A DNA stretch of 64,000 nt from Bog-113 sp965226755 (GTDB lineage Bacteria; Acidobacteriota; Terriglobia; Bryobacterales; Bryobacteraceae): NCBI GenBank assembly GCA_965226755.1, contig CBDDDT010000001.1, positions 248,001 to 312,000 on the forward strand, given 5' to 3'. Positions 35,729-43,497 of this stretch are shown in pieces. Below the pieces are notes generated by a model, which saw only the letters and a program-made list of their open reading frames with translations, had not been told where the DNA came from and made no database searches. Every line of letters begins with the position of its first letter. Positions within the stretch are counted from its first letter, which is position 1. A program made the translations under genes and the position numbers.

Positions 35729-37045
35729 TCAGGTTTCGTTCGGGAAGACGCGCGCGAAGATGGCGCCGACATGGCGCAACTGGCGCTCGATCGAAAACGC
35801 CGCCGCGAGTTTTTCCGGGGCGAGACGCTTGCGGATCTCGGGATCGGCTTCAATGGCCTGGCGGAAGTCGCCCTCGTTTTCCCAGGCTTCCATGGCATGC
35901 GCCTGCACCAGCCGGTAAGCTTCTTCCCGCAGCATGCCCGCTTCCGCGAGGTCGAGCAATAACTGCCCGGAGAAAACCAGCCCGCGCGTCATTTCCAGAT
36001 TGCGCCGCATCCGCTCGGGGTAGACCAGGAGCTGATCCACCAGCGCGATTGTCTTGTGCAGCAGATAGTCCGACAGCGTGGTGGAATCCGGCAGGATCAC
36101 GCGTTCCGCCGAGGAATGCGAGATGTCGCGTTCATGCCAGAGAGCGACATTCTCCAGAGCCGCCACGGTGTTGGCGCGCACCACGCGCGCGAGGCCGCAG
36201 ATCTGTTCGCAGGTCACCGGATTGCGCTTGTGCGGCATCGCGGAACTGCCCTTTTGCCCTTTGGCGAAGAATTCCTCGGCTTCCCGCACTTCGGTGCGCT
36301 GCAGGTGGCGAACTTCGAGCGCAATGGTCTCGAGCAGCGCGCACAGGACGGCGAGCGTGGAAAGGTAATAGGCGTGGCGGTCGCGCTGGATCACCTGGCT
36401 CGCGATAGGAGCGGGCGCGAGGCCCAGGCGCGCGCAGATCTTCTCTTCCGCCTCCGGACTGATGTGGGCGAAGGTCCCGACCGCGCCCGACACCTTGCCG
36501 ACCCGCAACTCTTCCGCGGCGCGGTCGAAGCGCGCCAGGTCGCGCCCGGCCTGGTCGTACCAGATCGCCAGCTTCAACCCGAACGTGATGGGCTCGGCGT
36601 GCACTCCGTGCGTGCGGCCGATCTGCGGGGTGTGCTGGAATTCCAAGGCGCGGCGTTTCAGCACCTCGCGGAGCCGCACGATCCCCTCGCGGATGAGCGC
36701 CGACGCTTGCCGGATCTGCAAGGCTTGGGCGGTATCGACGACGTCGTTGGAAGTGAGCCCGTAGTGGAGCCAGCGCGATTGCGCGGCGTATCCCGCGGCG
36801 GCCATGGTCTCGGCCACCGCCGTCGTGAAGGCGATGACGTCGTGCTTCACTTCGCGCTCGATGGCGTGAACCCGCGCGACATCGAAGCCGGCGTGCGCGC
36901 GCAGGAGTTCGGCCGCTTCAAACGGCACGACGCCCATTTCCGCCAGCGCTTCCGACGCGGCGAGCTCGACTTCGAGCCACTGCCGGAACTTGTTTTCGTC
37001 GCTCCAGATCCGGCCCATTTCGGGCCGCGTGTAACGCGCGATCAA
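35729..37045 (-). CDS. purB: Adenylosuccinate lyase
   Basis: The 438-residue protein of the fumarase/aspartase superfamily begins MIARYTRPEMGRIWSDENKF and has GRTHGVHAEPITFGLKLAIW (catalytic His region), YGLTSNDVVDTAQAL and the signature loop KGSSAMPHKRNPVTCEQICG. It removes fumarate from adenylosuccinate and SAICAR in purine synthesis. The ATG overlaps the stop of the upstream metallo-hydrolase gene (ATGA). Confidence 0.96.
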   Translation of the reverse strand: MIARYTRPEMGRIWSDENKFRQWLEVELAASEALAEMGVVPFEAAELLRAHAGFDVARVHAIEREVKHDVIAFTTAVAETMAAAGYAAQSRWLHYGLTSNDVVDTAQALQIRQASALIREGIVRLREVLKRRALEFQHTPQIGRTHGVHAEPITFGLKLAIWYDQAGRDLARFDRAAEELRVGKVSGAVGTFAHISPEAEEKICARLGLAPAPIASQVIQRDRHAYYLSTLAVLCALLETIALEVRHLQRTEVREAEEFFAKGQKGSSAMPHKRNPVTCEQICGLARVVRANTVAALENVALWHERDISHSSAERVILPDSTTLSDYLLHKTIALVDQLLVYPERMRRNLEMTRGLVFSGQLLLDLAEAGMLREEAYRLVQAHAMEAWENEGDFRQAIEADPEIRKRLAPEKLAAAFSIERQLRHVGAIFARVFPNET

Positions 37046-37818
37046 AAAGCGAAAACCTCAGAGGGCCGAGCCTGTTCGGCGATCACCAGCCGGGCCGGAT
37101 GGGAGCGGGCTTCGAGCGCGCCCGCCGCGCCCATGCGCACCAGTTCCGGATGATTGTTGTGCTCGCTCAGGTGCCCTAGAATCAGGGCGCTGGTGGAGCG
37201 ATCCAGATGCTCGGCGACGTATTCGCAGACGACGTCATTGCACAGATGCCCGCGCCGCCCCATCACGCGCTGCTTCACGACCCACGGATAGGGCCCGACC
37301 TTCAGCATCTCCAGATCGTGATTGGACTCGAGCAACAGAACATCCACGCCGCGCAGATGGAAGCGGATGGAATCCGGGATATACCCGAGATCGGTGGCGA
37401 TGCCGACGCGGACGCCTTCGGCGCGGAAACAGAACCCGACCGGGTCGCGCGCATCGTGCGGGATGCTGAAGCTGGAGACCTCGATATCGCCGATGGTGAA
37501 GGCCGTGCCGGCCTGGAAACGCTCCAGGCGCGGATCCCCGGTTTCCCAATCGATCTCCGGGGCGGTGAGGCAGGTGAGGTACACAGGAACCCGAAACCGG
37601 CACTTCCGCAGCAGCCGCATCAGGCCGGAGATGTGGTCGGAGTGCTCGTGGGTGATCAGAACGGCGTCGAGCGTTTCGTGAGACTCCTCGATGGCGGCCA
37701 GACGCTTGCACAACTCGCGGAGGCTCAGCCCGGCGTCGATCAGGATGCGGGTTCGGGATGTCGACAGAAATGAGGCGTTGCCGCTGCTGCCGCTCGCCAG
37801 CACGCAGAACTTCACCAT
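37042..37818 (-). CDS. MBL-fold metallo-hydrolase, YycJ/WalJ-like
   Basis: The protein has 258 residues, with SSGNASFL near the start and the zinc motif THEHSDHISGL. Later metal ligands are in SIPHDARDPVGF and LLLESNHDLEML, and the closing SEHNNHPELV resembles YycJ/WalJ-type phosphodiesterases or nucleases. The family acts on DNA or nucleotides, but exact roles vary. It is the first gene of a metallo-hydrolase, purB, kbl run on the minus strand. Confidence 0.88.
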   Translation of the reverse strand: MVKFCVLASGSSGNASFLSTSRTRILIDAGLSLRELCKRLAAIEESHETLDAVLITHEHSDHISGLMRLLRKCRFRVPVYLTCLTAPEIDWETGDPRLERFQAGTAFTIGDIEVSSFSIPHDARDPVGFCFRAEGVRVGIATDLGYIPDSIRFHLRGVDVLLLESNHDLEMLKVGPYPWVVKQRVMGRRGHLCNDVVCEYVAEHLDRSTSALILGHLSEHNNHPELVRMGAAGALEARSHPARLVIAEQARPSEVFAF

Positions 37819-37889
37819 GACCCGCGCTCCGGAGAAGGAAACATTTTGGTCATTTTATGTTTAACAGGTTCGGAGCGGGAAGGCAATCG

Positions 37890-37943
37890 GAGTTTGCCCT
37901 GGGGGAGTTTGCCACTGGGGGAGTTTAGCCTGGGGGGAGTTTA
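37890..37943. repeat. Short imperfect tandem repeat
   Basis: About three copies of a 15-17 base unit GAGTTTGCC(A)CTGGGG / GAGTTTAGCCTGGGGGG run up to, and just into, the 3' end of the SDR gene stop region. The function is unknown; replication slippage is the simple explanation. Confidence 0.6.
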
Positions 37944-38681
37944 GTAGGTGGCGCGGCCCCCGCTGGCGTCGTAACACTGGCCGGTGACGAAGGAACAATC
38001 CGGACTGGCCAGAAAGTGGACCACGGCGGCGATTTCTTCCGGGGTGCCGGTGCGCCGCATGGGGATCTTCTCGGTCATGTAGGCGATCTGCTGATCGGTC
38101 AGCTGCTCAAGAATACGGGTGCGGATCACGGCGGGGGTGACGCTGTTGATGCAGACCCCGTCGGCGGCGACTTCCTTGGCGAGCGACTTGGTCAAAGCGA
38201 TGACCGCGCCCTTGCTGGCCGAATAGGCCGACATGTTCGGGTTGCCTTCTTTGCCGGCGATGGACGCGATGTTGACGATGCGGCCGTATTTCTGATCGCG
38301 CATTTGCGGGATGACGGCGCGGCAGAAGAAGAACGTGCCGTTGAGGTTGATGTCGAGAACGGTCCGCCATTCCTGGTCGGAGACTTCCCACACCGGAGCG
38401 GCTTTACCGGCGATGCCGGCGTTGTTGACCAGAACGTCGATGCGGCCGTGATCGGTCACCGTCTTCTCGACGGCGGCGCGGACCGCTTCGGGATCCGTGA
38501 TATCGACGACAAGGGGGAAAGCGGATTGGATTGAGCCGGCGACGTCGCTAGCCCCGGCCAGATCCAGGTCGGCGATGCCGACGGAAGCGCCAGCCGCGGC
38601 TAAGCGCCGGGCGATCGCTTCCCCGATGCCTGTAGCCGCGCCTGTAACGATTGCGATTTGACCGGTGAGTTCGAAAGCCAC
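37941..38681 (-). CDS. SDR-family oxidoreductase, FabG-like
   Basis: The 246-residue classical short-chain dehydrogenase has the cofactor motif VTGAATGIG (12-20) and NNAG at 86-89. The catalytic residues are S140, Y153 and K157 (YSASKG). Asp38/Asp40 after the second strand suggests NAD rather than NADP preference. FabG-like sequences reduce 3-oxoacyl groups, but many act on sugars or steroids, so the substrate is open. It begins 9 bases after rplI, so it is likely carried on the ribosomal-protein transcript. Confidence 0.88.
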   Translation of the reverse strand: MAFELTGQIAIVTGAATGIGEAIARRLAAAGASVGIADLDLAGASDVAGSIQSAFPLVVDITDPEAVRAAVEKTVTDHGRIDVLVNNAGIAGKAAPVWEVSDQEWRTVLDINLNGTFFFCRAVIPQMRDQKYGRIVNIASIAGKEGNPNMSAYSASKGAVIALTKSLAKEVAADGVCINSVTPAVIRTRILEQLTDQQIAYMTEKIPMRRTGTPEEIAAVVHFLASPDCSFVTGQCYDASGGRATY

Positions 38682-38690
38682 CGGACCAGT

Positions 38691-39137
38691 TTACTCTTCG
38701 CGCGTGACGTGAACCTTGAGGTTCACGGTGACGGCGCGGTGCAGCCGGAGGGGCACGTCGAATTCGCCCAGGGTTTTGATCGGCTCGTCGAGTTGAATCT
38801 TGCGGCGATCGATGGAGAAGCCCTTGGCTTCGAGCGCGTCGGCGATATCCTTGCTCGTGACGGAGCCGAAGAGATGATCGTTCTCGCCCGCTTTTTGGGA
38901 GATGGTCACGGTTTGGGCCTGGAGCAGTTTGCCCAGGTCTTCGGATTCGTTCTGCGCTTTGGCTTCGCGCTTGAGGTAGGACTGCTTTTCGAGCGCCACA
39001 ATCTTCTTGTTGGACTCGGTGGCGGCCACGGCCAGGCGCTGCGGCAGGAGAAAATTGCGCGCGTACCCGGCGGCGACCTTGACCACTTCGCCGCGGCCGC
39101 CCAGTTTATCGACGTCTTCTCTTAAGATGACTTCCAT
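38691..39137 (-). CDS. rplI: 50S ribosomal protein bL9
   Basis: The protein has 148 residues. The N-terminal domain EVILREDVDKLGGRGEVVKV, then AAGYARNFLLPQRLA, is followed by the long connecting helix and the C-terminal domain (FGSVTSKDIADALEAKGFSI), exactly as in bL9. It binds 23S rRNA near the L1 stalk. It is third in the rpsF-rpsR-rplI order. Confidence 0.97.
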   Translation of the reverse strand: MEVILREDVDKLGGRGEVVKVAAGYARNFLLPQRLAVAATESNKKIVALEKQSYLKREAKAQNESEDLGKLLQAQTVTISQKAGENDHLFGSVTSKDIADALEAKGFSIDRRKIQLDEPIKTLGEFDVPLRLHRAVTVNLKVHVTREE

Positions 39138-39149
39138 GTTGATGTCCTC

Positions 39150-39449
39150 CTAGACCGCTGACGCGAACGGCAGCAGGGCGATGTTGCGCGACTTCTTGAT
39201 GGCGTCGCTCAGATGACGCTGGTGCGGGGCGCAAACGCCCGACACGCGCCGGGGCACGATTTTGCCCTTTTCGGCGATGAACGCGCTCAACAGGCGCACA
39301 TCCTTGTAATTGATATCGTCGATTTTCTCGACGCAGAAACGGCAAACTTTCTTGCGGCGAAAGTACTGCTTCTTGCCGGTAGCCAGCGCTTTGTCGCCGC
39401 CGGTGGGCCGCTGGGAAGCGCTTACGGGTCGTCCTTTGCTCTCTGCCAT
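39150..39449 (-). CDS. rpsR: 30S ribosomal protein bS18
   Basis: The 99 residues include the conserved core YFRRKKVCRFCVEKIDDINY and the ending GVCAPHQRHLSDAIKKSRNI. The paired cysteines (CRFC plus GVC) suggest the zinc-binding form of S18. It partners bS6 on the 30S platform and lies between rpsF and rplI. Confidence 0.97.
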   Translation of the reverse strand: MAESKGRPVSASQRPTGGDKALATGKKQYFRRKKVCRFCVEKIDDINYKDVRLLSAFIAEKGKIVPRRVSGVCAPHQRHLSDAIKKSRNIALLPFASAV

Positions 39450-39462
39450 GATGTCCTCTTAC

Positions 39463-39966
39463 TTACGATTGAACCGGCAGCCCGGGGGCTGCGACTGCGG
39501 GAGCGGCGGGCGCGGCGCTTTGAACAGGAGTTCCGGGAACAGGGGCTCCGGGAACCGGCGGCGCGCCTTCGCCCAACATCTGCTGGGCCACGGAGGGCAG
39601 CGGCGTCGCGGGCGCGGCGCTGGCCTTGCGGCTGGCGCGCTTTTCGCGATGCTTTTTGCGCTTCTCGATGCGCTTCATGGTTTCATCGATGCGCACGGTG
39701 AGGAACTTGATCACTATGTCCTGGACACGGAGACGGCGCTCAAATTCACTGACGGCCTCGGCTTCAGCTTGGAATTCCATGAGGACGTACTCGCCTTCGC
39801 GGTACTTATCGACCTTGTAAGCAAGCCGGCGCTTGCCCCATTTATCCACCTTGTTGATGACGCCGCCGGCTTTGGTGACGATCCCCTTCATCTGTTCGAT
39901 GAGCTGATCGACCTCCTCTTCGGTGGCGTCCGGCTTCACAATAAACAACTCTTCGTAAATTCGCAT
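39463..39966 (-). CDS. rpsF: 30S ribosomal protein bS6 with Ala/Pro-rich tail
   Basis: Starting from the ATG at 39966 (MRIYEELFIVKPDATEEEVD) the protein has 167 residues. The first 100 form the usual bS6 fold (GGVINKVDKWGKRRLAYKVD; YVLMEFQAEAEAVSEFERRL). The rest is a basic stretch followed by a low-complexity Ala/Pro tail much longer than in E. coli. It is a partner of bS18 and the first gene of the rpsF-rpsR-rplI cluster. Confidence 0.96.
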   Translation of the reverse strand: MRIYEELFIVKPDATEEEVDQLIEQMKGIVTKAGGVINKVDKWGKRRLAYKVDKYREGEYVLMEFQAEAEAVSEFERRLRVQDIVIKFLTVRIDETMKRIEKRKKHREKRASRKASAAPATPLPSVAQQMLGEGAPPVPGAPVPGTPVQSAAPAAPAVAAPGLPVQS

Positions 39967-39986
39967 TGCTTCCTTCAAGTTAAGCC

Positions 39987-40553
39987 TCAGGCGCGACGAT
40001 TAAATTTCGTCATGGACTTTTCGACGCCCTCCGCGATTATGGATCGCACCGCGTCAGCCGCGAGGCCGATCAGCGCGTCCAATTCCTTCTCCTGCGAGCG
40101 CTTAAACGGCGCCAGCAAATACTCCGCGCCATCGCGGATCGGATGCCCGGGATCCACGCCCAGCCGCACCCTTGGAAAATCCTGTGTTCCCAAGCTGCCG
40201 ATCACGCTGATTACACCATTATGACCGGCGGCGGAACCGCGCGGTTTAATCCGCAGGGTTCCCCACGGCAGATCCAGCTCGTCGTACACCAGAATCAGAT
40301 CCGCGGGCTCAATTTCGTGCTTCTTCATCAGGGGCTGGACCGCCGCTCCGCTCAAGTTCATGAACGTTTGCGGTTTGGCCAGCAGCACGGGTTTGGATTC
40401 GATCTGGCCCGCACCCGTGAAGGCTTTCGAATCAGGGCGGGAGACACGGATGCCGTGCTGTTCCGCCAGCCGATCGATCACCAGGAAACCGAGATTATGC
40501 GGCGTCCACGCATATTGCTCACCCGGATTCCCCAACCCCGCGACCAAAAACAA
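39987..40553 (-). CDS. pth: Peptidyl-tRNA hydrolase
   Basis: The 188-residue protein has the Pth motifs LVAGLGNPG and TPHNLGFLVIDRLA (catalytic His19; the position before it is Pro where Arg is usual), KPQTFMNLSG and KPRGSAAGHNGVISVIGSLG. It recycles peptidyl-tRNAs released from stalled ribosomes. The start appears to be a TTG that directly opens the conserved first strand. It lies between rplY and rpsF, a common bacterial order. Confidence 0.95.
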   Translation of the reverse strand: MFLVAGLGNPGEQYAWTPHNLGFLVIDRLAEQHGIRVSRPDSKAFTGAGQIESKPVLLAKPQTFMNLSGAAVQPLMKKHEIEPADLILVYDELDLPWGTLRIKPRGSAAGHNGVISVIGSLGTQDFPRVRLGVDPGHPIRDGAEYLLAPFKRSQEKELDALIGLAADAVRSIIAEGVEKSMTKFNRRA

Positions 40554-40574
40554 CTAACTTGTCTTTCCCGGGTT

Positions 40575-41261
40575 TTACTTCTTCTTACCCTTTTCGGGAG
40601 CGGCTGCCGGGGCGGCCTCATCTTCTTTCTTGCCCTTCTTAGCGGCGACTTCGGGCTCGGCGGTGGCGGCCGCATCGCCGGCGACCGGCTCATCGGCGGC
40701 CTTGACGCCGACGACGTGCGCGATGACCGATTCCGGAGCGCTGACCAGGCGGACGCCTTCGCCCAATTGAATATCGCTGGCGCGTTTCGACTGGCCGAGC
40801 ATCAACTCACCCACGTCCAGCACGAACTGCGACGGAATGGAATCCGGCACGCATTCGATTTCCACTTGCCGGGTGATGATTTCGAGGAGACCGCCTTGGA
40901 GCTTGATGCCCTTGGCTTCGCCCGCGGTGACGACCGGGACGGACACGCGGATGCGCTTGGAAAGATCGATGCGCTTGAGGTCCACGTGAAGCAGGTGACC
41001 TTTGACGGGATCGTACTGCTCGTCGACGACCATGACGGGCGTTTTTTCCGAGCTGGCGATGTCCAGATCAAAAATGGAGTTGTGCCCGCCGCGGCTGCGC
41101 AGAATTCCCTGGATGTCGCGCGGATTGAGCGCGAGGGAAACGGGATCCTGAAACGCGCCGTACATGACGGCGGGAATTTTCCCGGAGACGCGGGTGCGGC
41201 GGGCGGCGTTCTTGCCCCGCGTTTCCCGCACTTCGGCCTGAACCACTGTCGTTGATCTCAC
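40575..41261 (-). CDS. rplY: 50S ribosomal protein bL25/general stress protein Ctc
   Basis: The protein has 228 residues. An N-terminal L25 domain binds 5S rRNA (EVRETRGKNAARRTRVSGKI; GGHNSIFDLDI) and is followed by the TL5/Ctc-type C-terminal beta domain (VRVSVPVVTAGEAKGIKLQG). A low-complexity Ala/Lys/Glu tail ends it. The GTG start is supported by AGGAG eight bases upstream. It heads the minus-strand rplY-pth-rpsF-rpsR-rplI run. Confidence 0.95.
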   Translation of the reverse strand: MRSTTVVQAEVRETRGKNAARRTRVSGKIPAVMYGAFQDPVSLALNPRDIQGILRSRGGHNSIFDLDIASSEKTPVMVVDEQYDPVKGHLLHVDLKRIDLSKRIRVSVPVVTAGEAKGIKLQGGLLEIITRQVEIECVPDSIPSQFVLDVGELMLGQSKRASDIQLGEGVRLVSAPESVIAHVVGVKAADEPVAGDAAATAEPEVAAKKGKKEDEAAPAAAPEKGKKK

Positions 41262-41530
41262 TTCTTTTCTCCTGTTGGCGATAAGTCCGTCGTGCGACCG
41301 CCCGCGACGGGGCGATTCATTCGTGGGTTACCGCTCTGCCTTTTCCCGGGGTTTACCGATGAGGCTTACCGAAAACTTGCGGACATCTTTTGCGGACGGG
41401 CGCTATCACGCTTGCGGACGTGCGCTTCCACGTCGGATTGTAGCACGCGAGCGTTCCGGCGCGCGTCGGCGCGGATGGGCAGGCCGGGCGGCGCCGGGCG
41501 GGGTTTTTGGGCGGAATTGGGTTCGTTTTT

Positions 41531-41580
41531 GATTTTTCGATTGGCTTCGTTTTTTGATTTTCGATTGGCTTCGTTTTTTG
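41531..41580. repeat. T-rich direct repeat, two copies
   Basis: GATTTT(T)CGATTGGCTTCG followed by TTTTTT occurs twice in tandem (41531-41555 and 41556-41580). It is strongly T-biased on the plus strand and differs from the surrounding GC-rich DNA. Confidence 0.7.
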
Positions 41581-41904
41581 GTTGGATCGGTGGGATCGGA
41601 TTCGCGATTCCCGTGGTCAGTTTATCGCGGGGATGGAGGTGGATGGAGGGCTGATCGGGGCTCAGGCTTTTATTTTCATGGATATGGCGACTTTGAAAAG
41701 CTGTGAACGGCCCCGGATGCGGGTGGCAACCGACGAAATGAGGCCGCGACTTGAGGGTCGCGGAAATTGCGCACGCATCGAGCGCTGCGGCGTTTCTAAA
41801 TATACCTGCAATGGAGGCGCTCTAAGGGCTTATATATATAAAACCGAAAAGCGCACCAAAATAATCTACCGCGAATGCTTCTACTATGATAGATTGTTGT
41901 CACG

Positions 41905-41935
41905 GCCAAGAGATCGCTGGCAGCGATCTCTTGGC
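41905..41935. promoter_or_regulatory. Perfect 15 bp palindrome upstream of the cas operon
   Basis: GCCAAGAGATCGCTG and its exact complement CAGCGATCTCTTGGC flank a single G. As DNA it could be an operator; as RNA it would fold into a strong hairpin. It lies 70 bases upstream of the small ORF and about 300 bases upstream of csb1, with no T-run to make it a terminator. Confidence 0.6.
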
Positions 41936-41937
41936 TA

Positions 41938-41982
41938 GAGCCCCGAGAGGCGAACCGCACTTCTATCTTACCTCTCGGGCTC
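41938..41982. promoter_or_regulatory. Second hairpin upstream of the cas operon
   Basis: GAGCCCCGAGAGG pairs with CCTCTCGGGCTC (one bulged C, 12 pairs, 20-base loop). It begins three bases after the preceding palindrome, and a Shine-Dalgarno and ATG follow 19-28 bases later. The tandem arrangement looks like a structured 5' leader. Confidence 0.55.
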
Positions 41983-42009
41983 GCTATTCCAAATTCGAAT
42001 AGGAGAGTC

Positions 42010-42132
42010 ATGAAAAGACGCATCAAAACCGTACCGCACTTGCCCGGCTGTTCTGAAGAGCTACGGCTCCGAAGGCCGAAAACGCGAGATCGACAATTGG
42101 CTTTTTGGTTTCCCAAGAAGCAGCTCAATTAG
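42010..42132 (+). CDS. Possible 40-residue basic small protein or leader ORF
   Basis: An AGGAG four bases before ATG opens a 40-codon frame (MKRRIKTVPHLPGCSEELRL, then RRPKTRDRQLAFWFPKKQLN) ending in TAG. It is Arg/Lys-rich with one Cys. The good ribosome-binding site and its place just ahead of the cas operon argue for translation, but its short length allows chance. Parts of it resemble the CRISPR repeat at the DNA level, so the segment could act as RNA instead. Confidence 0.35.
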   Translation: MKRRIKTVPHLPGCSEELRLRRPKTRDRQLAFWFPKKQLN

Positions 42133-42237
42133 AGATAACTTAACCAAGCGGCGCGCCCGTGCTCCTCGTCTGGGCACGTGCGCCCCCGCGCGTGCCTACG
42201 TGATTTGCGGGAGTTTTTCCAGAGAGGAAGGATAAGG

Positions 42238-43497
42238 ATGTCGAAGAGTTTGACGTTGAACGAATTGATGACCGCGGTTGCCGGGTCGGCGGCAGCATTC
42301 CGGTCGGTGACGAAGTTGCAGCCCGTGGGTGGGGAAGGCGATAAGGTCTTCCCGGCCACTTACGCGGGCGGGGCATATGCGACGGAGCGCCGCAGGATTG
42401 ACGGCGAGGCGGTGGATTGCACACTGATCGACTCCGTGCAGGCTGAGGCAAACCGAGGAGAAGAGGCCCTCAAGGTTGCCATCGAACGGGGCCGCATCCA
42501 GTTGCCTCTAATCGAAGTGGACTTTCGTGAGGCGAACGGAAAGTTTCGGACGGACATCCCGAACTTGACGAGTCTCGATGTGCCGCACCGTCTCGCGGAC
42601 GCCATCCTGCGCGATAGCGTTCTGGCGGATGGGACGCGCTTCTCGAAATCGCAATATGCCCAGCGTTGGGGCAGGTCGAATCTCTGGAACGCCACCGCTG
42701 TGTATGAGCTGTGTCCAACGGCCCTAGTTTTTGGAATGTGGGGATCGCCCGATAAACCGGGCGGCCTTGGGGCTAAATTCGAAAGAGCATTCGTCTCCGA
42801 AATTATCGCGGTCGACGTAGTTCGTAACGAACGCGAGAAAACAGAGGGAGAGAATTCGCCCGCGCCTAAGGATTCGGGCAAGGTTTCTATCGTGCGGAAG
42901 GATCTGGTTAACAAACGGGCTGGATTTCGCATCGATCCGCTTAACGCAAGCAAGGTTGTGCCAGTTAAGCAAAACGAGGATGGCTCATTTCAATTGGGCG
43001 GGAAGCTGCGGCCATCTGAAATCAATCACGGAAACATTCCGTTCGAGAGCGGGAACAGCGGTATTCGGTTCCGCTATGCCGAACAGACCACGGTTGTTTC
43101 GTTAGGGGCTCTGCGCAAGCTGCGATTTCCTCTCGGCGGGGTAGACGATCCCGCTGTCAATGACGCCGGGCGCACGGTTCTCGCGGCGCTAGGGCTTTGC
43201 GCGGGCGTGCTGGCTTCTGAGGCGAACACCAGCTTGCGATCGCGTTGTCACCTCTGGCCGGTCGAAGACCGGCAATGGGAACTGTTGGAAACGCCAGGTC
43301 ATCCTCCGCGCGTGTTTCGCTTAAACGGTGATGAGTCCACTGCGCTTTTGAACGAAGCGGTGGCTGCGGCCAGAAAAGCGGGCCTGCATTGGATGGAAGA
43401 GAAGCTCCTTTTAACACCGTCGCCGGAACTGGTCGAACTCGTTCAAAAAAGCCAGGAAGCTGCCGCGAAGGAGAAGGCCGAGGGAGATGCGGTATGA
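42238..43497 (+). CDS. csb1: Type I-G CRISPR Cascade backbone protein Csb1/Cas7
   Basis: Starting from the ATG at 42238 (good AGGAAGGATAAGG ahead) the protein has 419 residues. It matches the Csb1/Cas7u (GSU0053) RAMP family, with FPATYAGGAYATERRRIDGE, DSVQAEANRGEEAL, DVPHRLADAILRDS and the central WNATAVYELCPTALVFGMWG. Several copies would line the crRNA as the backbone of the interference complex. It is the first cas gene and overlaps csb2 by four bases. Confidence 0.92.
   Translation: MSKSLTLNELMTAVAGSAAAFRSVTKLQPVGGEGDKVFPATYAGGAYATERRRIDGEAVDCTLIDSVQAEANRGEEALKVAIERGRIQLPLIEVDFREANGKFRTDIPNLTSLDVPHRLADAILRDSVLADGTRFSKSQYAQRWGRSNLWNATAVYELCPTALVFGMWGSPDKPGGLGAKFERAFVSEIIAVDVVRNEREKTEGENSPAPKDSGKVSIVRKDLVNKRAGFRIDPLNASKVVPVKQNEDGSFQLGGKLRPSEINHGNIPFESGNSGIRFRYAEQTTVVSLGALRKLRFPLGGVDDPAVNDAGRTVLAALGLCAGVLASEANTSLRSRCHLWPVEDRQWELLETPGHPPRVFRLNGDESTALLNEAVAAARKAGLHWMEEKLLLTPSPELVELVQKSQEAAAKEKAEGDAV

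Larger units (their letters stand above)
41262..42009. other. Long gene-free region upstream of the cas operon
   Basis: No convincing protein gene is seen between rplY and the small ORF at 42010. The left part is the rplY promoter side. It then holds T-rich tandem repeats (41531-41580), an AT-rich patch with TATATATATAAAA near 41830-41842 and TATGAT near 41885 that could hold promoters, and two strong hairpins (41905-41982). Confidence 0.5.

Noticed and set aside
41582..41938. A 118-codon plus-strand frame in the region before the cas operon
   Set aside because: Its start lies in repeats, it crosses the first palindrome, and the composition is not coding-like.
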